47,539 nt of DNA from Streptomyces harenosi. Its GTDB lineage: Bacteria; Actinomycetota; Actinomycetes; Streptomycetales; Streptomycetaceae. A model generated the notes under the pieces. That model saw only the letters and a list, made by a program, of their open reading frames with translations. It did not search any database and was not told the origin of the DNA. The stretch lies in NCBI RefSeq assembly GCF_011008945.1, contig NZ_WYCT01000011.1, positions 1 through 47,539 on the forward strand, written 5' to 3'. Shown here piece after piece: positions 23,420 to 35,945 of this stretch. The position numbers were made by a program, and so were the translations under genes. How positions within the stretch are numbered: the first letter of the stretch is position 1; each line of letters starts with the position of its first letter.

Positions 23420-25156
23420 TCACACCCCGCTGACGTGGCACAGCAGCAGGCACACGTCGTCGTCGCGCTCCGAGTCGCTCAGCAGGGGATGCAGGATGCC
23501 GTCGGCCGCGCCCGCCAGATCCGCCTCCAGCTCCGCGGAGCCGAACCCGCCGAGCGCCGCCGCCAGGCGCTCGATGCCCGGGTCTATGCCGAGGGCCCGC
23601 CGCTCGACCAGGCCGTCGGTGTACAGCGCCAGCGTCGCCCCGGGGCTCAGCCGCACGGTGTGGTCGGCGATCTCCTGCTTGAGCGGGATGCCGAGCATGG
23701 CGCCGGGCTTGGCGTCCAGGATGCGCACCTGGCCGTCGGCGGTGCGCAGCACCGGCGGCGGATGGCCGGCGGCCGCCCATGTCAGGGTCGGATCGCCCGG
23801 GCGGAACCGGGCGATGACCGCGGTGGCGTACAGGTCGGGCTGGAGGTGGTGCAGGAAGTTGTGCAGCCGGGTCAGCAGCCGCCCGGGGCTGCCGCCGTCC
23901 ACGGCGTAGGCGCGCAGCGCGGTACGCAACTGGCTCATCATGACCGCCGCGTGCAGCCCGTGCCCGGTCACGTCGCCGATGACCGCGATCACACTGCCGT
24001 CGGGCTGGCGGAAGGCGTCGTACCAGTCACCGCCGATGTTCAGCCCGTGCGTGGCCGGCAGATACCGGGCGGCCAGCTTCAGGCCCGGCGTGTCGGGCAG
24101 GTCGGTGAGCAGGGCGCGCTGCAGCGTCTCGGCGATGTCCCGGTTGTGCTCGAAGCGCCGGGCGTTGTCGATCGCCGTGCCGGCCCGCCGGGCCAGCTCG
24201 ATCAGCATCACCGCGTCGTCCGGGTCCCAGCGCTCCCCGGGCGGGGAGAGCGTCAGCACACCCAGCGACGCCCGCCGGGCCATCAGCGGGATGCACAGCA
24301 GGGGCCGGTCCTGGTGGAGCGCCGCGGGCGGCTGGTCGTCGACGCCGGGCAGGCCGCCCGGGTGGGCGGCGGCGTACTGCGGCCGGCCCGTGCGCGCCGC
24401 CACCACGGCCGCGGCCGGATGCGGGGCGGACCGGTGCCGGGCCGGGCCGGCGTCGGCGTGCTCGGAGTTGTCGAACAGCCAGACGTCGACACTGGCGGCG
24501 TACTCCGGCACCAGCACCTCCGCCAGGCGCCGCACGATCTCGTGGTGGTTGAGCGACGCCGTCACCACCGCGCTCGCGTCCGCCAGGAACGTCAGCCTGC
24601 GCCGGGCGCTCTCCGCCTCACGGCGCGCCTTGCGCTCGGCGGCGAACGCCTCCCGCTGGGCCCGGCCCGCCGCGTCCAGCTCGGCGTGCAGCGCCACCAC
24701 GCCCTGGTTGGTCTGGTGCAGCTCCTCCCGGTGGAAGGCGACCAGCTCCTCCTGCTCGGTGAGCTTGTCCAGCACCAGTGCCGTGTCCTCGTCGGCGCCC
24801 AGCAGCGCCTCCGCCAGCGCCGCCGGGTCGTCGCCCGCCACGACACCGCTCTCGGCGTCACGCGCCGCCTCGGGACAGGACACCGAGGTACGCCACGGCG
24901 CCGCTCCGGCGGCACACGCCTCCGGGGAGGGGGTCACCGTCACGTGGAGCAGGCACTCCCCGCCGGACGCCTCCTCCTCCAGCGTGAGCCGCCAGGTGCC
25001 GCCCTTGGTGAGGCACTGGCGCAACTGGGCGCTGAGCGCGGCCGCGAGCCGGGTGCGCTCCAGGGGCGGCGCGCCGCACGCGGCGGCCAGCCGGGCGGCG
25101 GCGATGCGGGCACGCGCCGCATCGGTGACGGTGGAAATCTGCCAAGTACGCATCAT
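23420..25156 (-). CDS. GAF/PP2C (SpoIIE-type) serine phosphatase with vestigial ATPase domain
   Basis: A 578-residue phosphatase that should dephosphorylate a STAS antagonist. Residues 1-75 align by eye with the ATPase domain of the next gene but lack its catalytic residues (N-box Glu and Asn replaced by Q44 and C48). A coiled coil covers about 135-195 (LTEQEELVAFHREELHQTN) and a GAF-like sensor about 195-335. The PP2C domain runs from about 350: GDWYDAF, VIGDVTGHGLHAAVMM, LYTDGLVE and RDDDVCLLL hold the metal aspartates. The start overlaps the previous stop as ATGA, showing translational coupling. It is the last gene of the rsbRST operon and its likely output or reset phosphatase. Confidence 0.88.
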   Translation of the reverse strand: MMRTWQISTVTDAARARIAAARLAAACGAPPLERTRLAAALSAQLRQCLTKGGTWRLTLEEEASGGECLLHVTVTPSPEACAAGAAPWRTSVSCPEAARDAESGVVAGDDPAALAEALLGADEDTALVLDKLTEQEELVAFHREELHQTNQGVVALHAELDAAGRAQREAFAAERKARREAESARRRLTFLADASAVVTASLNHHEIVRRLAEVLVPEYAASVDVWLFDNSEHADAGPARHRSAPHPAAAVVAARTGRPQYAAAHPGGLPGVDDQPPAALHQDRPLLCIPLMARRASLGVLTLSPPGERWDPDDAVMLIELARRAGTAIDNARRFEHNRDIAETLQRALLTDLPDTPGLKLAARYLPATHGLNIGGDWYDAFRQPDGSVIAVIGDVTGHGLHAAVMMSQLRTALRAYAVDGGSPGRLLTRLHNFLHHLQPDLYATAVIARFRPGDPTLTWAAAGHPPPVLRTADGQVRILDAKPGAMLGIPLKQEIADHTVRLSPGATLALYTDGLVERRALGIDPGIERLAAALGGFGSAELEADLAGAADGILHPLLSDSERDDDVCLLLCHVSGV

Positions 25157-26211
25157 GGGCGGTCCGGCGGGATCGGGGACAGCACGGCCACGGCGGTGTC
25201 GTCCCGCACCGGGCGGGCGGGACTGCTGGCGTCGCGTATCGTCACGGCGGCCGTCACCGCCGGGTCGGATCCCGTCCCCGGACAGATGCCGGCCGGCGGC
25301 ACCCAGCGGCTGGGCAGGCCGTCGCTGTGCAGGATCAGCAGCCGGTCCTCCGCCCAGTCCGTCTCCTCCTCCCGCACGGTCGCCGGCCGGTGCACGCCGA
25401 CGATGCCGGGCCGGGACACCAGCGCGCGCCAGCTGCCGCCCTCGCACAGCCGCGCCCCCACGTTGCCGATCCCCGCGAACCGCAGCCGCCCGGCGCGGGC
25501 GTCGACCTGGGCCAGGGCCACGGCCGCGCCCCGGGTGCCGCCGAGCGCCGTGTCCAGGTGCCGCAGCATCTCGGCGGGCGTGCGGTGGGCCGAGCCGTGC
25601 AGCGCCTCCACCGCGGCGGCCGAGGCACGGGCCGCCTCCGGGCCGTGGCCCAGCCCGTCGGCCAGCATCAGCGTCATCCGGTCCCCGGACCGCACCCAGG
25701 CCCAGGCGTCGCCGGAGTACTCCGCACCGCCGAAGGGCACGTTGATCCCCCCGGCCCGGACCCCGGCCGGCTCACCCGCGCCGTGTGCCGCCGCGGAACC
25801 GACCCGGGCCACCGCCACCGTGCCCCGCCCGAGGACGCTGTGCACGCCGAAGTCGTCGGCGACGCGCCGGCAGGTGCCGAGGCCGGCGCCGAGCGACCGG
25901 GCCGTGGAGAACCCGTCGCGCAGGGCGGCGGCCACGTCGGCGATGCCCGGGCCGTGGTCGATCGCCGCTATCTGCACCGGCCGCGCCGCCTGCCGGCCGG
26001 CGGCCGGAACGAGCGGGTCGACGACATCGATCAGGACCCGGCCGCCCCCCGCGTGCTTGAGCAGGTTGGTGGCGAGTTCCGTCGCCACCAGCGCCGCCGC
26101 CGCGGTGCGCGGCTCGTCCAGCGCGGCGGCGGCCGCCGCCTGCTCGGCGGCGACCCGGGCGTCGCGCACACGTGTCGAGTCGTGCACCGGCACCTCCCAC
26201 ACGCGCGGCAT
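25153..26211 (-). CDS. RsbT-like kinase fused to PP2C phosphatase (RsbX-like)
   Basis: A 352-residue two-domain protein. Residues 1-135 form a GHKL ATPase with an intact N box (E45, N49 in ATELATNLLKHAGGG), DHGPGI, and the glycine loop SLGAGLGTCRRVADDF. Residues about 150-352 form a short SpoIIE/RsbX-type PP2C: MLADGLGHGPEAARA, LILHSDGLPSRW and RDDTAVAVLSP carry the metal-binding aspartates. In Bacillus, RsbX removes the phosphates that RsbT places on RsbR and RsbS; here both kinds of activity may be joined. It shares a TGATG junction with rsbT and an ATGA overlap with the following phosphatase gene. Confidence 0.9.
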   Translation of the reverse strand: MPRVWEVPVHDSTRVRDARVAAEQAAAAAALDEPRTAAAALVATELATNLLKHAGGGRVLIDVVDPLVPAAGRQAARPVQIAAIDHGPGIADVAAALRDGFSTARSLGAGLGTCRRVADDFGVHSVLGRGTVAVARVGSAAAHGAGEPAGVRAGGINVPFGGAEYSGDAWAWVRSGDRMTLMLADGLGHGPEAARASAAAVEALHGSAHRTPAEMLRHLDTALGGTRGAAVALAQVDARAGRLRFAGIGNVGARLCEGGSWRALVSRPGIVGVHRPATVREEETDWAEDRLLILHSDGLPSRWVPPAGICPGTGSDPAVTAAVTIRDASSPARPVRDDTAVAVLSPIPPDRP

Positions 26212-26654
26212 CAGTGCTCCTCACGCTGACGCGGCGGACGGGCCGTCCAGGAGGTCACCCGTACGGTGGTCCCGGCCCCCGGGACGGTCTCGATGGCGAA
26301 GTCGTGCACCAGGCGCCTGGCGCCGCCCAGGCCCATGCCCAGGCCGCCCCCGGAGGTGTAGCCGTCGCTCAGCGCCCGCTCCACGTCCGCGATGCCCGGT
26401 CCCTCGTCGCTGAAGGTCAGCCGCAGTCCGCGCACGCCGCCGCTGACCACCGGCTCCGACTCCATGTGGCCGCCACCGCCGTGCACGAGCGTGTTGCGGG
26501 CCAGCTCGCTCGCCGCGGTGACCAGCTTGGTCTGGTCCACCAGGCCGAAGCCGAGCTGGGCGGCCGCCTGCCGGACATGCTGGCGCACCCACACCAGATC
26601 CATGTCCGACCGGATCGGCAGGCGGGCCTCCACGCCCGCGCCGGTGGGCATCAC
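26211..26654 (-). CDS. rsbT: RsbT-type stressosome serine/threonine kinase
   Basis: A 147-residue GHKL kinase. The N box is ASELARNTLVHGGGG with E50 and N54, the ADP-binding aspartate is D83 in FSDEGPGI, and the glycine-rich lid is GGGLGMGLGGARRLV. The family switch kinase RsbT phosphorylates RsbS and RsbR under stress, is released from the stressosome, and binds a phosphatase. The GTG at 26654 (GTGA overlap with rsbS) or the next ATG may be the start; a GGGAG site serves both. The order directly after rsbR and rsbS confirms the assignment better than sequence alone. Confidence 0.92.
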   Translation of the reverse strand: MMPTGAGVEARLPIRSDMDLVWVRQHVRQAAAQLGFGLVDQTKLVTAASELARNTLVHGGGGHMESEPVVSGGVRGLRLTFSDEGPGIADVERALSDGYTSGGGLGMGLGGARRLVHDFAIETVPGAGTTVRVTSWTARPPRQREEH

Positions 26655-27061
26655 GGACTCTCCCGGCGGACGCCGACGCGGGGCGCACCCTGGGTGAGGA
26701 GGTCCATGGCCACCTCGGTGCTCAGCGCCGTACGCAGCCCGGGCAGGGTCAGTCCCAGCTCCACCAGGGTGATGGCGACCGCGGGCCGCATGCCGACCAC
26801 CACCGTGCGCGCGGCCAGCAGCGACGCCTGCGCGGCGATCTCCGCCAGCACCCGGCCCAGGAAGGAGTCGACGATCTCCACCCCGGAGATGTCGATGATC
26901 ACGCCGGTGGCCCCGCTGTGGGTGATGGTCTCGGCGAGGTCCTGCTGCAACTGCTGCGCCGTACTGTCGTGCAGGTCCCCCTGGAGGGTGACCATCAGGA
27001 CGTCACCGAGTCGCAGGACCGGGACGTGCCCCGCCACCGGGCCGGAGAACGCCTCGCTCAC
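26651..27061 (-). CDS. rsbS: RsbS-type STAS stressosome scaffold protein
   Basis: A 136-residue single STAS domain. The phosphorylation segment is DISGVEIVDSF with the serine at residue 59, the same motif and position as Ser59 of Bacillus RsbS. RsbS forms the stressosome shell with RsbR and holds RsbT until phosphorylated. The GTG start at 27061 overlaps the rsbR stop as GTGA. A similar 4-nt junction links it to rsbT. No transmembrane segment is present. Confidence 0.92.
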   Translation of the reverse strand: MSEAFSGPVAGHVPVLRLGDVLMVTLQGDLHDSTAQQLQQDLAETITHSGATGVIIDISGVEIVDSFLGRVLAEIAAQASLLAARTVVVGMRPAVAITLVELGLTLPGLRTALSTEVAMDLLTQGAPRVGVRRESP

Positions 27062-27957
27062 CGGTGACCCGTACCGTTCGCCGTCGGGCCCACGATGTCG
27101 GCCCCGAGCTGGTGCAGCGCGTACTTCAGCGCGTCGGCGAGCCCGGCCCGGGTGATCACCGTGCCCAGGTCCAGGCCGAGGTGGACGATGGTCTGCGCGA
27201 TGGCGGGACGGATGCCGGAGACGATGCACTCCGCGCCCATCAGCCGGGCCGCCGCCACCGTCTTCATCAGGTGCTGCGCCACCAGTGTGTCGACCGTCGG
27301 CACGCCGGTGATGTCCAGGATCGCGAACCGGGCCTGCTGCTCGACGATGGACTGGAGCAGGGTCTCCATCACCACCTGGCTGCGGGCGCTGTCCAGCGTC
27401 CCGATCAGCGGGACCGCCACGATGCCGTCCCACAGCTTGATGACGGGCGTGGCCACCTCCAGCAACTGCAGCCGCTGCCGGTCGATCAACGCCTCGCCCT
27501 CGCTCAGCGCCGTCTGCATGACGACCACCCGCAACGTGCCCATCAGCACGGTCAGCGTGGTGGCGCAGGCCCGGACGTGCTCGGCCGGGGCCTCGCCGAT
27601 GTCGCTGAGCAGCAGGTTCTCCACGGGCTGGCGCAAGGTGGCCAGCTCGCTCGAGACCTGAGCGGCCGTCAGGCCGGCCCGCCCCCGGGCGACGCCCATC
27701 CGCGCCAACTGCTCGCGTACTCCGCTGAATCCCGCCGCGTCGGGGTCGTCGACCCGCCCCGCGTCCGCGACCTCGGCCAGCGCGTCCACGACGGCCTTGC
27801 CCGCCTCCACCGCCTCGTCCCGCGAGACGGTGAACACGGAGCGGAACAGCGGCTCATCCGCCCACCGCTGGGCGATCTGCTCACGGCGGCGCCGCAGGAA
27901 GTCCCTGACCTCGTGCGTCGGCGAACCGTGCGTTTCCTCCGCTGTGTGCTCCGGCAC
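27058..27957 (-). CDS. rsbR: RsbR-type stressosome sensor (N-terminal sensory + STAS)
   Basis: A 299-residue RsbR paralogue. The N-terminal 165 residues are a helical, non-haem-globin-like sensory module (FLRRRREQIAQRWADEPLF, then a four-helix-like pattern), joined by a linker helix to a STAS domain from about residue 175. Candidate phosphothreonines are T187 in LIGTLDSARS and T217 in DITGVPTVDT, the latter aligned with Ser59 of RsbS. I moved the start to the GTG at 27957 because GAGGAG lies 8 nt upstream; the GTG at 27966 has no room for a ribosome site. It heads the operon. What it senses is not evident. Confidence 0.9.
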   Translation of the reverse strand: MPEHTAEETHGSPTHEVRDFLRRRREQIAQRWADEPLFRSVFTVSRDEAVEAGKAVVDALAEVADAGRVDDPDAAGFSGVREQLARMGVARGRAGLTAAQVSSELATLRQPVENLLLSDIGEAPAEHVRACATTLTVLMGTLRVVVMQTALSEGEALIDRQRLQLLEVATPVIKLWDGIVAVPLIGTLDSARSQVVMETLLQSIVEQQARFAILDITGVPTVDTLVAQHLMKTVAAARLMGAECIVSGIRPAIAQTIVHLGLDLGTVITRAGLADALKYALHQLGADIVGPTANGTGHR

Positions 27958-28173
27958 CTGTTTCACTCCTCATGCGCGTTGCGTCGCACCGAACCGTATC
28001 CAGGCACGGGACGGCTGTTGTGACTCTGCCGGGCGACCACTGTAATCACCCGTCCACCTCGGACGACACCTCGTCCCCGGCAGCTCTCCGGCCGGGCGGC
28101 GGGGCGGTCGGCCCGTGTCGCGACGCACGTCCTGGGAAGGAGCAGCGGTTCGGGCCGGCGACGACCGGCCGGA

Positions 28174-28587
28174 TCAGGCCTCCTCCTGCCCGGACGTGCC
28201 CGCCGCGCCCGGCTCCGGCACGGCCCCCCCGTCGACGAGCGCGAGGGCGTCGTCCACGGTCTTGGAGACCGGCACCGTGATGCTGACCCCGGTCAGGTCC
28301 AGGATGCGCTGCACGGCCGGGGTGGGATCGATGATGTGCACGCTGCCGGGGATCTCCCGGACCTCCTGGTAGACGCGCAGGATGATGTTCATGCCGGAGG
28401 AGTCCATGAAGGGCACCGCCGACAGGTCCAGCAGGAAGTGGCGCCGGCCGTGGTGGAGCTGGTTCGCCAGGTGGTGCTGGAACTCCGTCGCCGTGTCGAC
28501 ATCCAGGTAACCCTGCACCGTGAGCAGCGCCACATCCTCCCGGGGCAGCGTGACCTCGACGGACAGCGGGTTCTGGGCAATGGACAC
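28174..28587 (-). CDS. STAS anti-anti-sigma factor (RsbV/ArsI-like)
   Basis: A 137-residue STAS protein of the anti-sigma-factor-antagonist type. The phosphorylatable serine is in FMDSSGMN (S64 by analogy with Ser58 of SpoIIAA). Unphosphorylated, it would bind an RsbW-like kinase and free the sigma factor. The C-terminal 20 residues are a low-complexity tail. The GTG at 28587 follows GGAGG by 5 nt. It has its own SigB-type promoter motif 81 nt upstream, giving a possible positive loop. Gene order recalls arsI (SCO7325) of S. coelicolor, but that is from memory. It is not part of the rsbR operon (216-bp gap). Confidence 0.9.
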   Translation of the reverse strand: MSIAQNPLSVEVTLPREDVALLTVQGYLDVDTATEFQHHLANQLHHGRRHFLLDLSAVPFMDSSGMNIILRVYQEVREIPGSVHIIDPTPAVQRILDLTGVSITVPVSKTVDDALALVDGGAVPEPGAAGTSGQEEA

Positions 28588-28667
28588 GAGTACCTCCAAC
28601 AGAGCGGACGGCCAGGGCCGGTGATCCCTGCGGCATTCCGCAGGCGTTCCTCACCGCGCCCGGGCGG

Positions 28668-28692
28668 ATACCCGCGATTACCCGTCTCATGC
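28668..28692 (-). promoter_or_regulatory. Candidate SigB-family promoter of the STAS gene
   Basis: Minus strand: GCAT (28692-28689), a 15-bp spacer and GGGTAT (28673-28668). It matches GNNT-N14-16-GGGTAY and lies between the upstream phosphatase gene's stop and the STAS start, 81 nt from the GTG. It is the element most consistent with feedback of a stress sigma factor on its own antagonist. Confidence 0.65.
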
Positions 28693-28748
28693 CTGCCTCC
28701 CAGACGGCGGGCGGCCGTGCCGCCCGCCGCCCGTCCCGAGGGCCCCGG

Positions 28749-31247
28749 TCACCTGACCCGGATGCCCACGATGCACGTGTCGTCGTCCGTGTCCGACTTG
28801 CTGTAGGTGAGCAGGCGGTCCAACTGCTGGTCGAGCGTGCTCGGCGCCGCGCGGGCGGTCGACAGCAGATGGGACAGGGTCTCCTCCACGGAGCGGTCGC
28901 GGCGCTCGATGAGGCCGTCCGTGTACATCAGCAAGGTGTCCTCGGGCGCCAGTTGCACCTCCGCCTCCTCGTAGGAGGTCTCCGGCACCGCACCCAGGAG
29001 CAGCCCCTTCACCAGCGGCAGCGGAGCCGCCTCCGCCTGGCGCACCAGCACCGGCGGCAGATGACCGGCCCTGGCCCACCGCAGCGCCCGGGTGTCCGGG
29101 TCGTACAGGCCGCACACCGCCGTGGCCGTGACCGCGCCGGTCAGGTGGTGCGCCACGATGTTCAGCCACGACAGCAGCTGGCCCGGTCCGGCGCCGGTCA
29201 CCGCCAGGCCGCGCAGCGCGTTGCGCAGCACGACCATGCTGGTCGCGGCCTCTATGCCGTGCCCGGCCACGTCGCCGACGCTCAGCAGCACCAGCCCGGA
29301 CGGCAGGACCACGGCGTCGTACCAGTCGCCGCCCACCAACTGCTCGGTCTCCGCGGGCCGGTAGCGGACCGCCACCTGGAGCTCGGCCAGCCGCAGCGGG
29401 GCCTGCGTCGGCGGCATGATGGCCTGCTGCAACTGCAGCGCCAGCCGGTTGCGCTCACTGGCCTGCTGCTCGGTGTGCGCCAGCTGGTCGCGGGTCGCCG
29501 CGAGCGCCACCTCCGTCCAGTGCTGGGAGGAGATGTCCTGATAGGCCCCGCGGACCAGGAGCAGCCGGCCGTCGGTGTCCAGCACCGGCTCGGCGACGAC
29601 CCTGATGTGCCGGGTCACCCCGTCCGGCCGCTGCAGCCGGAACGCCGCCGACGCCGGCCGGCGGTGGTGCACCAGGGTCCGCAGGAACCGGCCGATGGCC
29701 ACCGCGTCGTCCGGGTGGGCGTACGAGGGCAGTTGCTCCAAGGGCACCGGCGTGCTCGTCTCCGGGCGCCCGTAGAGGTCGAAGAGCTGCCCGTTCCACG
29801 TGATCTCGCCGGTGAGCAGGTTCTCCTCGAAACCGCCGATGCGGCCGAGGCGCTGGGCGTGCTGGAGCAGGCTGGCCAGCCGCGCCGTCTCGTCCTCGAT
29901 GCGCCAGATGAGCAGGACGGCGTTGCCGTGCCGGCTGATGCTGATGTCCGCGACCGCCGACAGCGGCACCTGGTCGACCAGGGCGGTGAGGTTCATGCGG
30001 TGGGCGCGGAACGGCTCGCCCGTGGCGTACACCCGCTCCACCCGCTGGAACAGCTCGCTCTCCCCGGCGGCCATCGGGTACGCCTCCAGCAGCAGCGCGC
30101 CGCTCACCACCGCGCGCGGCCGGCCGGCCGGGTCCAGGAAGCGGTCGTTGACATGCTGGATGCGGAAGTCCGCCAGGTTCCCCGAACCGTCCAGGTGCGG
30201 GACCAGGACCAGCGCCGGGTCGTGCAGTCCGTCGGCCAGGTCCATCAGCTCCGCCGCGTCCGGCAGCACCCGTGGTTCCTGCGGCGCGCCCAGCGGCGGG
30301 GTGTAGGTCTCCAGGGTGTGGGCGCACAGCTCGGCCAGGGCCTCGATCTGCCGGACGATCTGGGGCGGCTGCGGCTCCAGGGGCGCGGCCCAGACGATCT
30401 CCAGGACGCCGTGGATGCGGCCCCCGGTCCCGGCGGGCACGGCGACCCGGCCGCCGTCCGGATGCTGGTGCCGGCCGATGCTGGGCAGCCCGGTCCGGCC
30501 GAGCGAGGCGATCCACTGCCCCTGGCGTTCGGTCAGGCCGCGCCGGGCCACCGTCACCACGTCCGGGGGGACGTAGCGCCAGCGGGCCGCCTCGGCGGGG
30601 GAGAAGCCGGCACTGCCGGCCAGGGTCAGCGACCCGTCGGCACCCGCCGCCCAGATCGCCACGGCCACCGCGCCCAGCGGGCGCAGCGCCTGTTCCAGCA
30701 GGGAGACGGCGACGGCCTGGGTGTCGTCCGCCGCCAGGGCCCCGCTCTCCGCCGCCCGCAGCCGCACCGCGGCCGACTCGGCGTCGGCGTCCTCAACGCC
30801 GGCGTCCTCCCCGTCGGCCTCGGTCTCCGCGGCGGCCGTGGCGGCGAGGAACGCGTCCGTCACCTCCGAGACCCGGTCCCGGGCGGCCTGGTTGATGACG
30901 TCGACGGCCAGTTCCAGCGGCGTCACCTGGGCCTGCTCGGCCAGCTCGGCCAACTGCCGGGCGGCCTGCGCCGGGCCGCACCCGAGCCGCTCGACCAGGA
31001 TGCCCTTGGCCAGTTCGATCAGGGCGCGGCCCTCGGCCTCCGCCTGGGCGGCCCGCACCTCGCGGCTGAGCCGCTCCACCGTGGCCGCCAGCCGGCCCAC
31101 GGGGGAGAGCGGGGGGATGCCCGCGAGGTCGGCGGCCAGGTCGCCGGGGACGACGAGCGCCTCCGGTGGGGCGACCGCTCCGGACGCGGCGGCCTCCGGC
31201 CGCGGCTCGCGGCCGGCCGGTTCGCTGTGGTGCTCGGAGATGCTCAC
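28749..31247 (-). CDS. ANTAR-GAF-PAS-PAS-PP2C phosphatase
   Basis: An 832-residue multidomain protein. An ANTAR-type helical module lies at about 65-122 (GRALIELAKGILVERLGCGP...ELAVDVINQA), normally an RNA-binding antiterminator element. A GAF domain (about 165-330) and two PAS domains (about 345-460 and 480-585, the second ending GAYQDIS) follow. A coiled linker leads to a SpoIIE/PP2C domain from about 615: GDWYDAV, SVGDVAGHGIEAATSM, LLMYTDGLIERRD and SDTDDDTCIVGI have the metal-binding aspartates. The GTG start at 31247 follows GAGGAG. It lies 94 bp after the hybrid kinase in the same direction, so it is probably co-transcribed. Its substrate is probably a phospho-STAS protein such as the next gene's product. 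Confidence 0.9.
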   Translation of the reverse strand: MSISEHHSEPAGREPRPEAAASGAVAPPEALVVPGDLAADLAGIPPLSPVGRLAATVERLSREVRAAQAEAEGRALIELAKGILVERLGCGPAQAARQLAELAEQAQVTPLELAVDVINQAARDRVSEVTDAFLAATAAAETEADGEDAGVEDADAESAAVRLRAAESGALAADDTQAVAVSLLEQALRPLGAVAVAIWAAGADGSLTLAGSAGFSPAEAARWRYVPPDVVTVARRGLTERQGQWIASLGRTGLPSIGRHQHPDGGRVAVPAGTGGRIHGVLEIVWAAPLEPQPPQIVRQIEALAELCAHTLETYTPPLGAPQEPRVLPDAAELMDLADGLHDPALVLVPHLDGSGNLADFRIQHVNDRFLDPAGRPRAVVSGALLLEAYPMAAGESELFQRVERVYATGEPFRAHRMNLTALVDQVPLSAVADISISRHGNAVLLIWRIEDETARLASLLQHAQRLGRIGGFEENLLTGEITWNGQLFDLYGRPETSTPVPLEQLPSYAHPDDAVAIGRFLRTLVHHRRPASAAFRLQRPDGVTRHIRVVAEPVLDTDGRLLLVRGAYQDISSQHWTEVALAATRDQLAHTEQQASERNRLALQLQQAIMPPTQAPLRLAELQVAVRYRPAETEQLVGGDWYDAVVLPSGLVLLSVGDVAGHGIEAATSMVVLRNALRGLAVTGAGPGQLLSWLNIVAHHLTGAVTATAVCGLYDPDTRALRWARAGHLPPVLVRQAEAAPLPLVKGLLLGAVPETSYEEAEVQLAPEDTLLMYTDGLIERRDRSVEETLSHLLSTARAAPSTLDQQLDRLLTYSKSDTDDDTCIVGIRVR

Positions 31248-31341
31248 GGGGTGACTGCTCCTCGGCTGCGGGCCGCCGCGGCACGCGGCGCGGGACGCCG
31301 CGGGCCGCCCGGCCCACCGGTGTACGGGACGGGGGCCGGCC

Positions 31342-35619
<4,278 letters not shown>

Positions 35620-35831
35620 GCGCACCCTCGTTCCGCTCCCCAGGAGCCCCCGGAGGACCGAGGGCTCGGAACCGTGCCGGGCCGATCGGGTCCGGCAGCT
35701 CGCGCCTGCATTTCCGCAGTTCACGGATTTGCCCGACGTTGAAATACGCCAGAGGCTAACCCACGCGGAGGGCGCGGAACAAAGCACGGTGCCACCTGGC
35801 GCACCCGGGGAGGCGGGCCGGGAACGCCCGT

Positions 35832-35856
35832 GCATGACCGAGCGAAAACGGGGTAC
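35832..35856 (+). promoter_or_regulatory. Distal candidate SigB-family promoter of the PRC-barrel gene
   Basis: GCAT (35832-35835), a 15-bp spacer and GGGTAC (35851-35856) match GNNT-N14-16-GGGTAY. It lies 189 nt upstream of the proposed TTG start, in the 425-bp divergent region (35620-36044) that separates the hybrid kinase from the PRC-barrel gene and otherwise contains no supported gene. Confidence 0.55.
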
Positions 35857-35945
35857 ACGACTGGGTTTGGCGCGTGCCGACGGCCGCGCGCCCGCCGTGC
35901 CCCGGGGGCCCGCCGCCTGCCCGCCGCGCTGTCACGGTCCGATCC

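Noticed and set aside
21437..26413. A 1658-codon open frame on the plus strand
   Set aside because: It lies antisense to the FUSC, Ndh and stressosome genes, has no recognisable domains and biased composition; such long antisense frames are a by-product of high GC.
27990..28000. GGATAC upstream of rsbR as a possible SigB-type -10
   Set aside because: It differs from GGGTAY at one base and no GNNT lies 14-16 bp upstream, so the rsbR promoter type remains undetermined.
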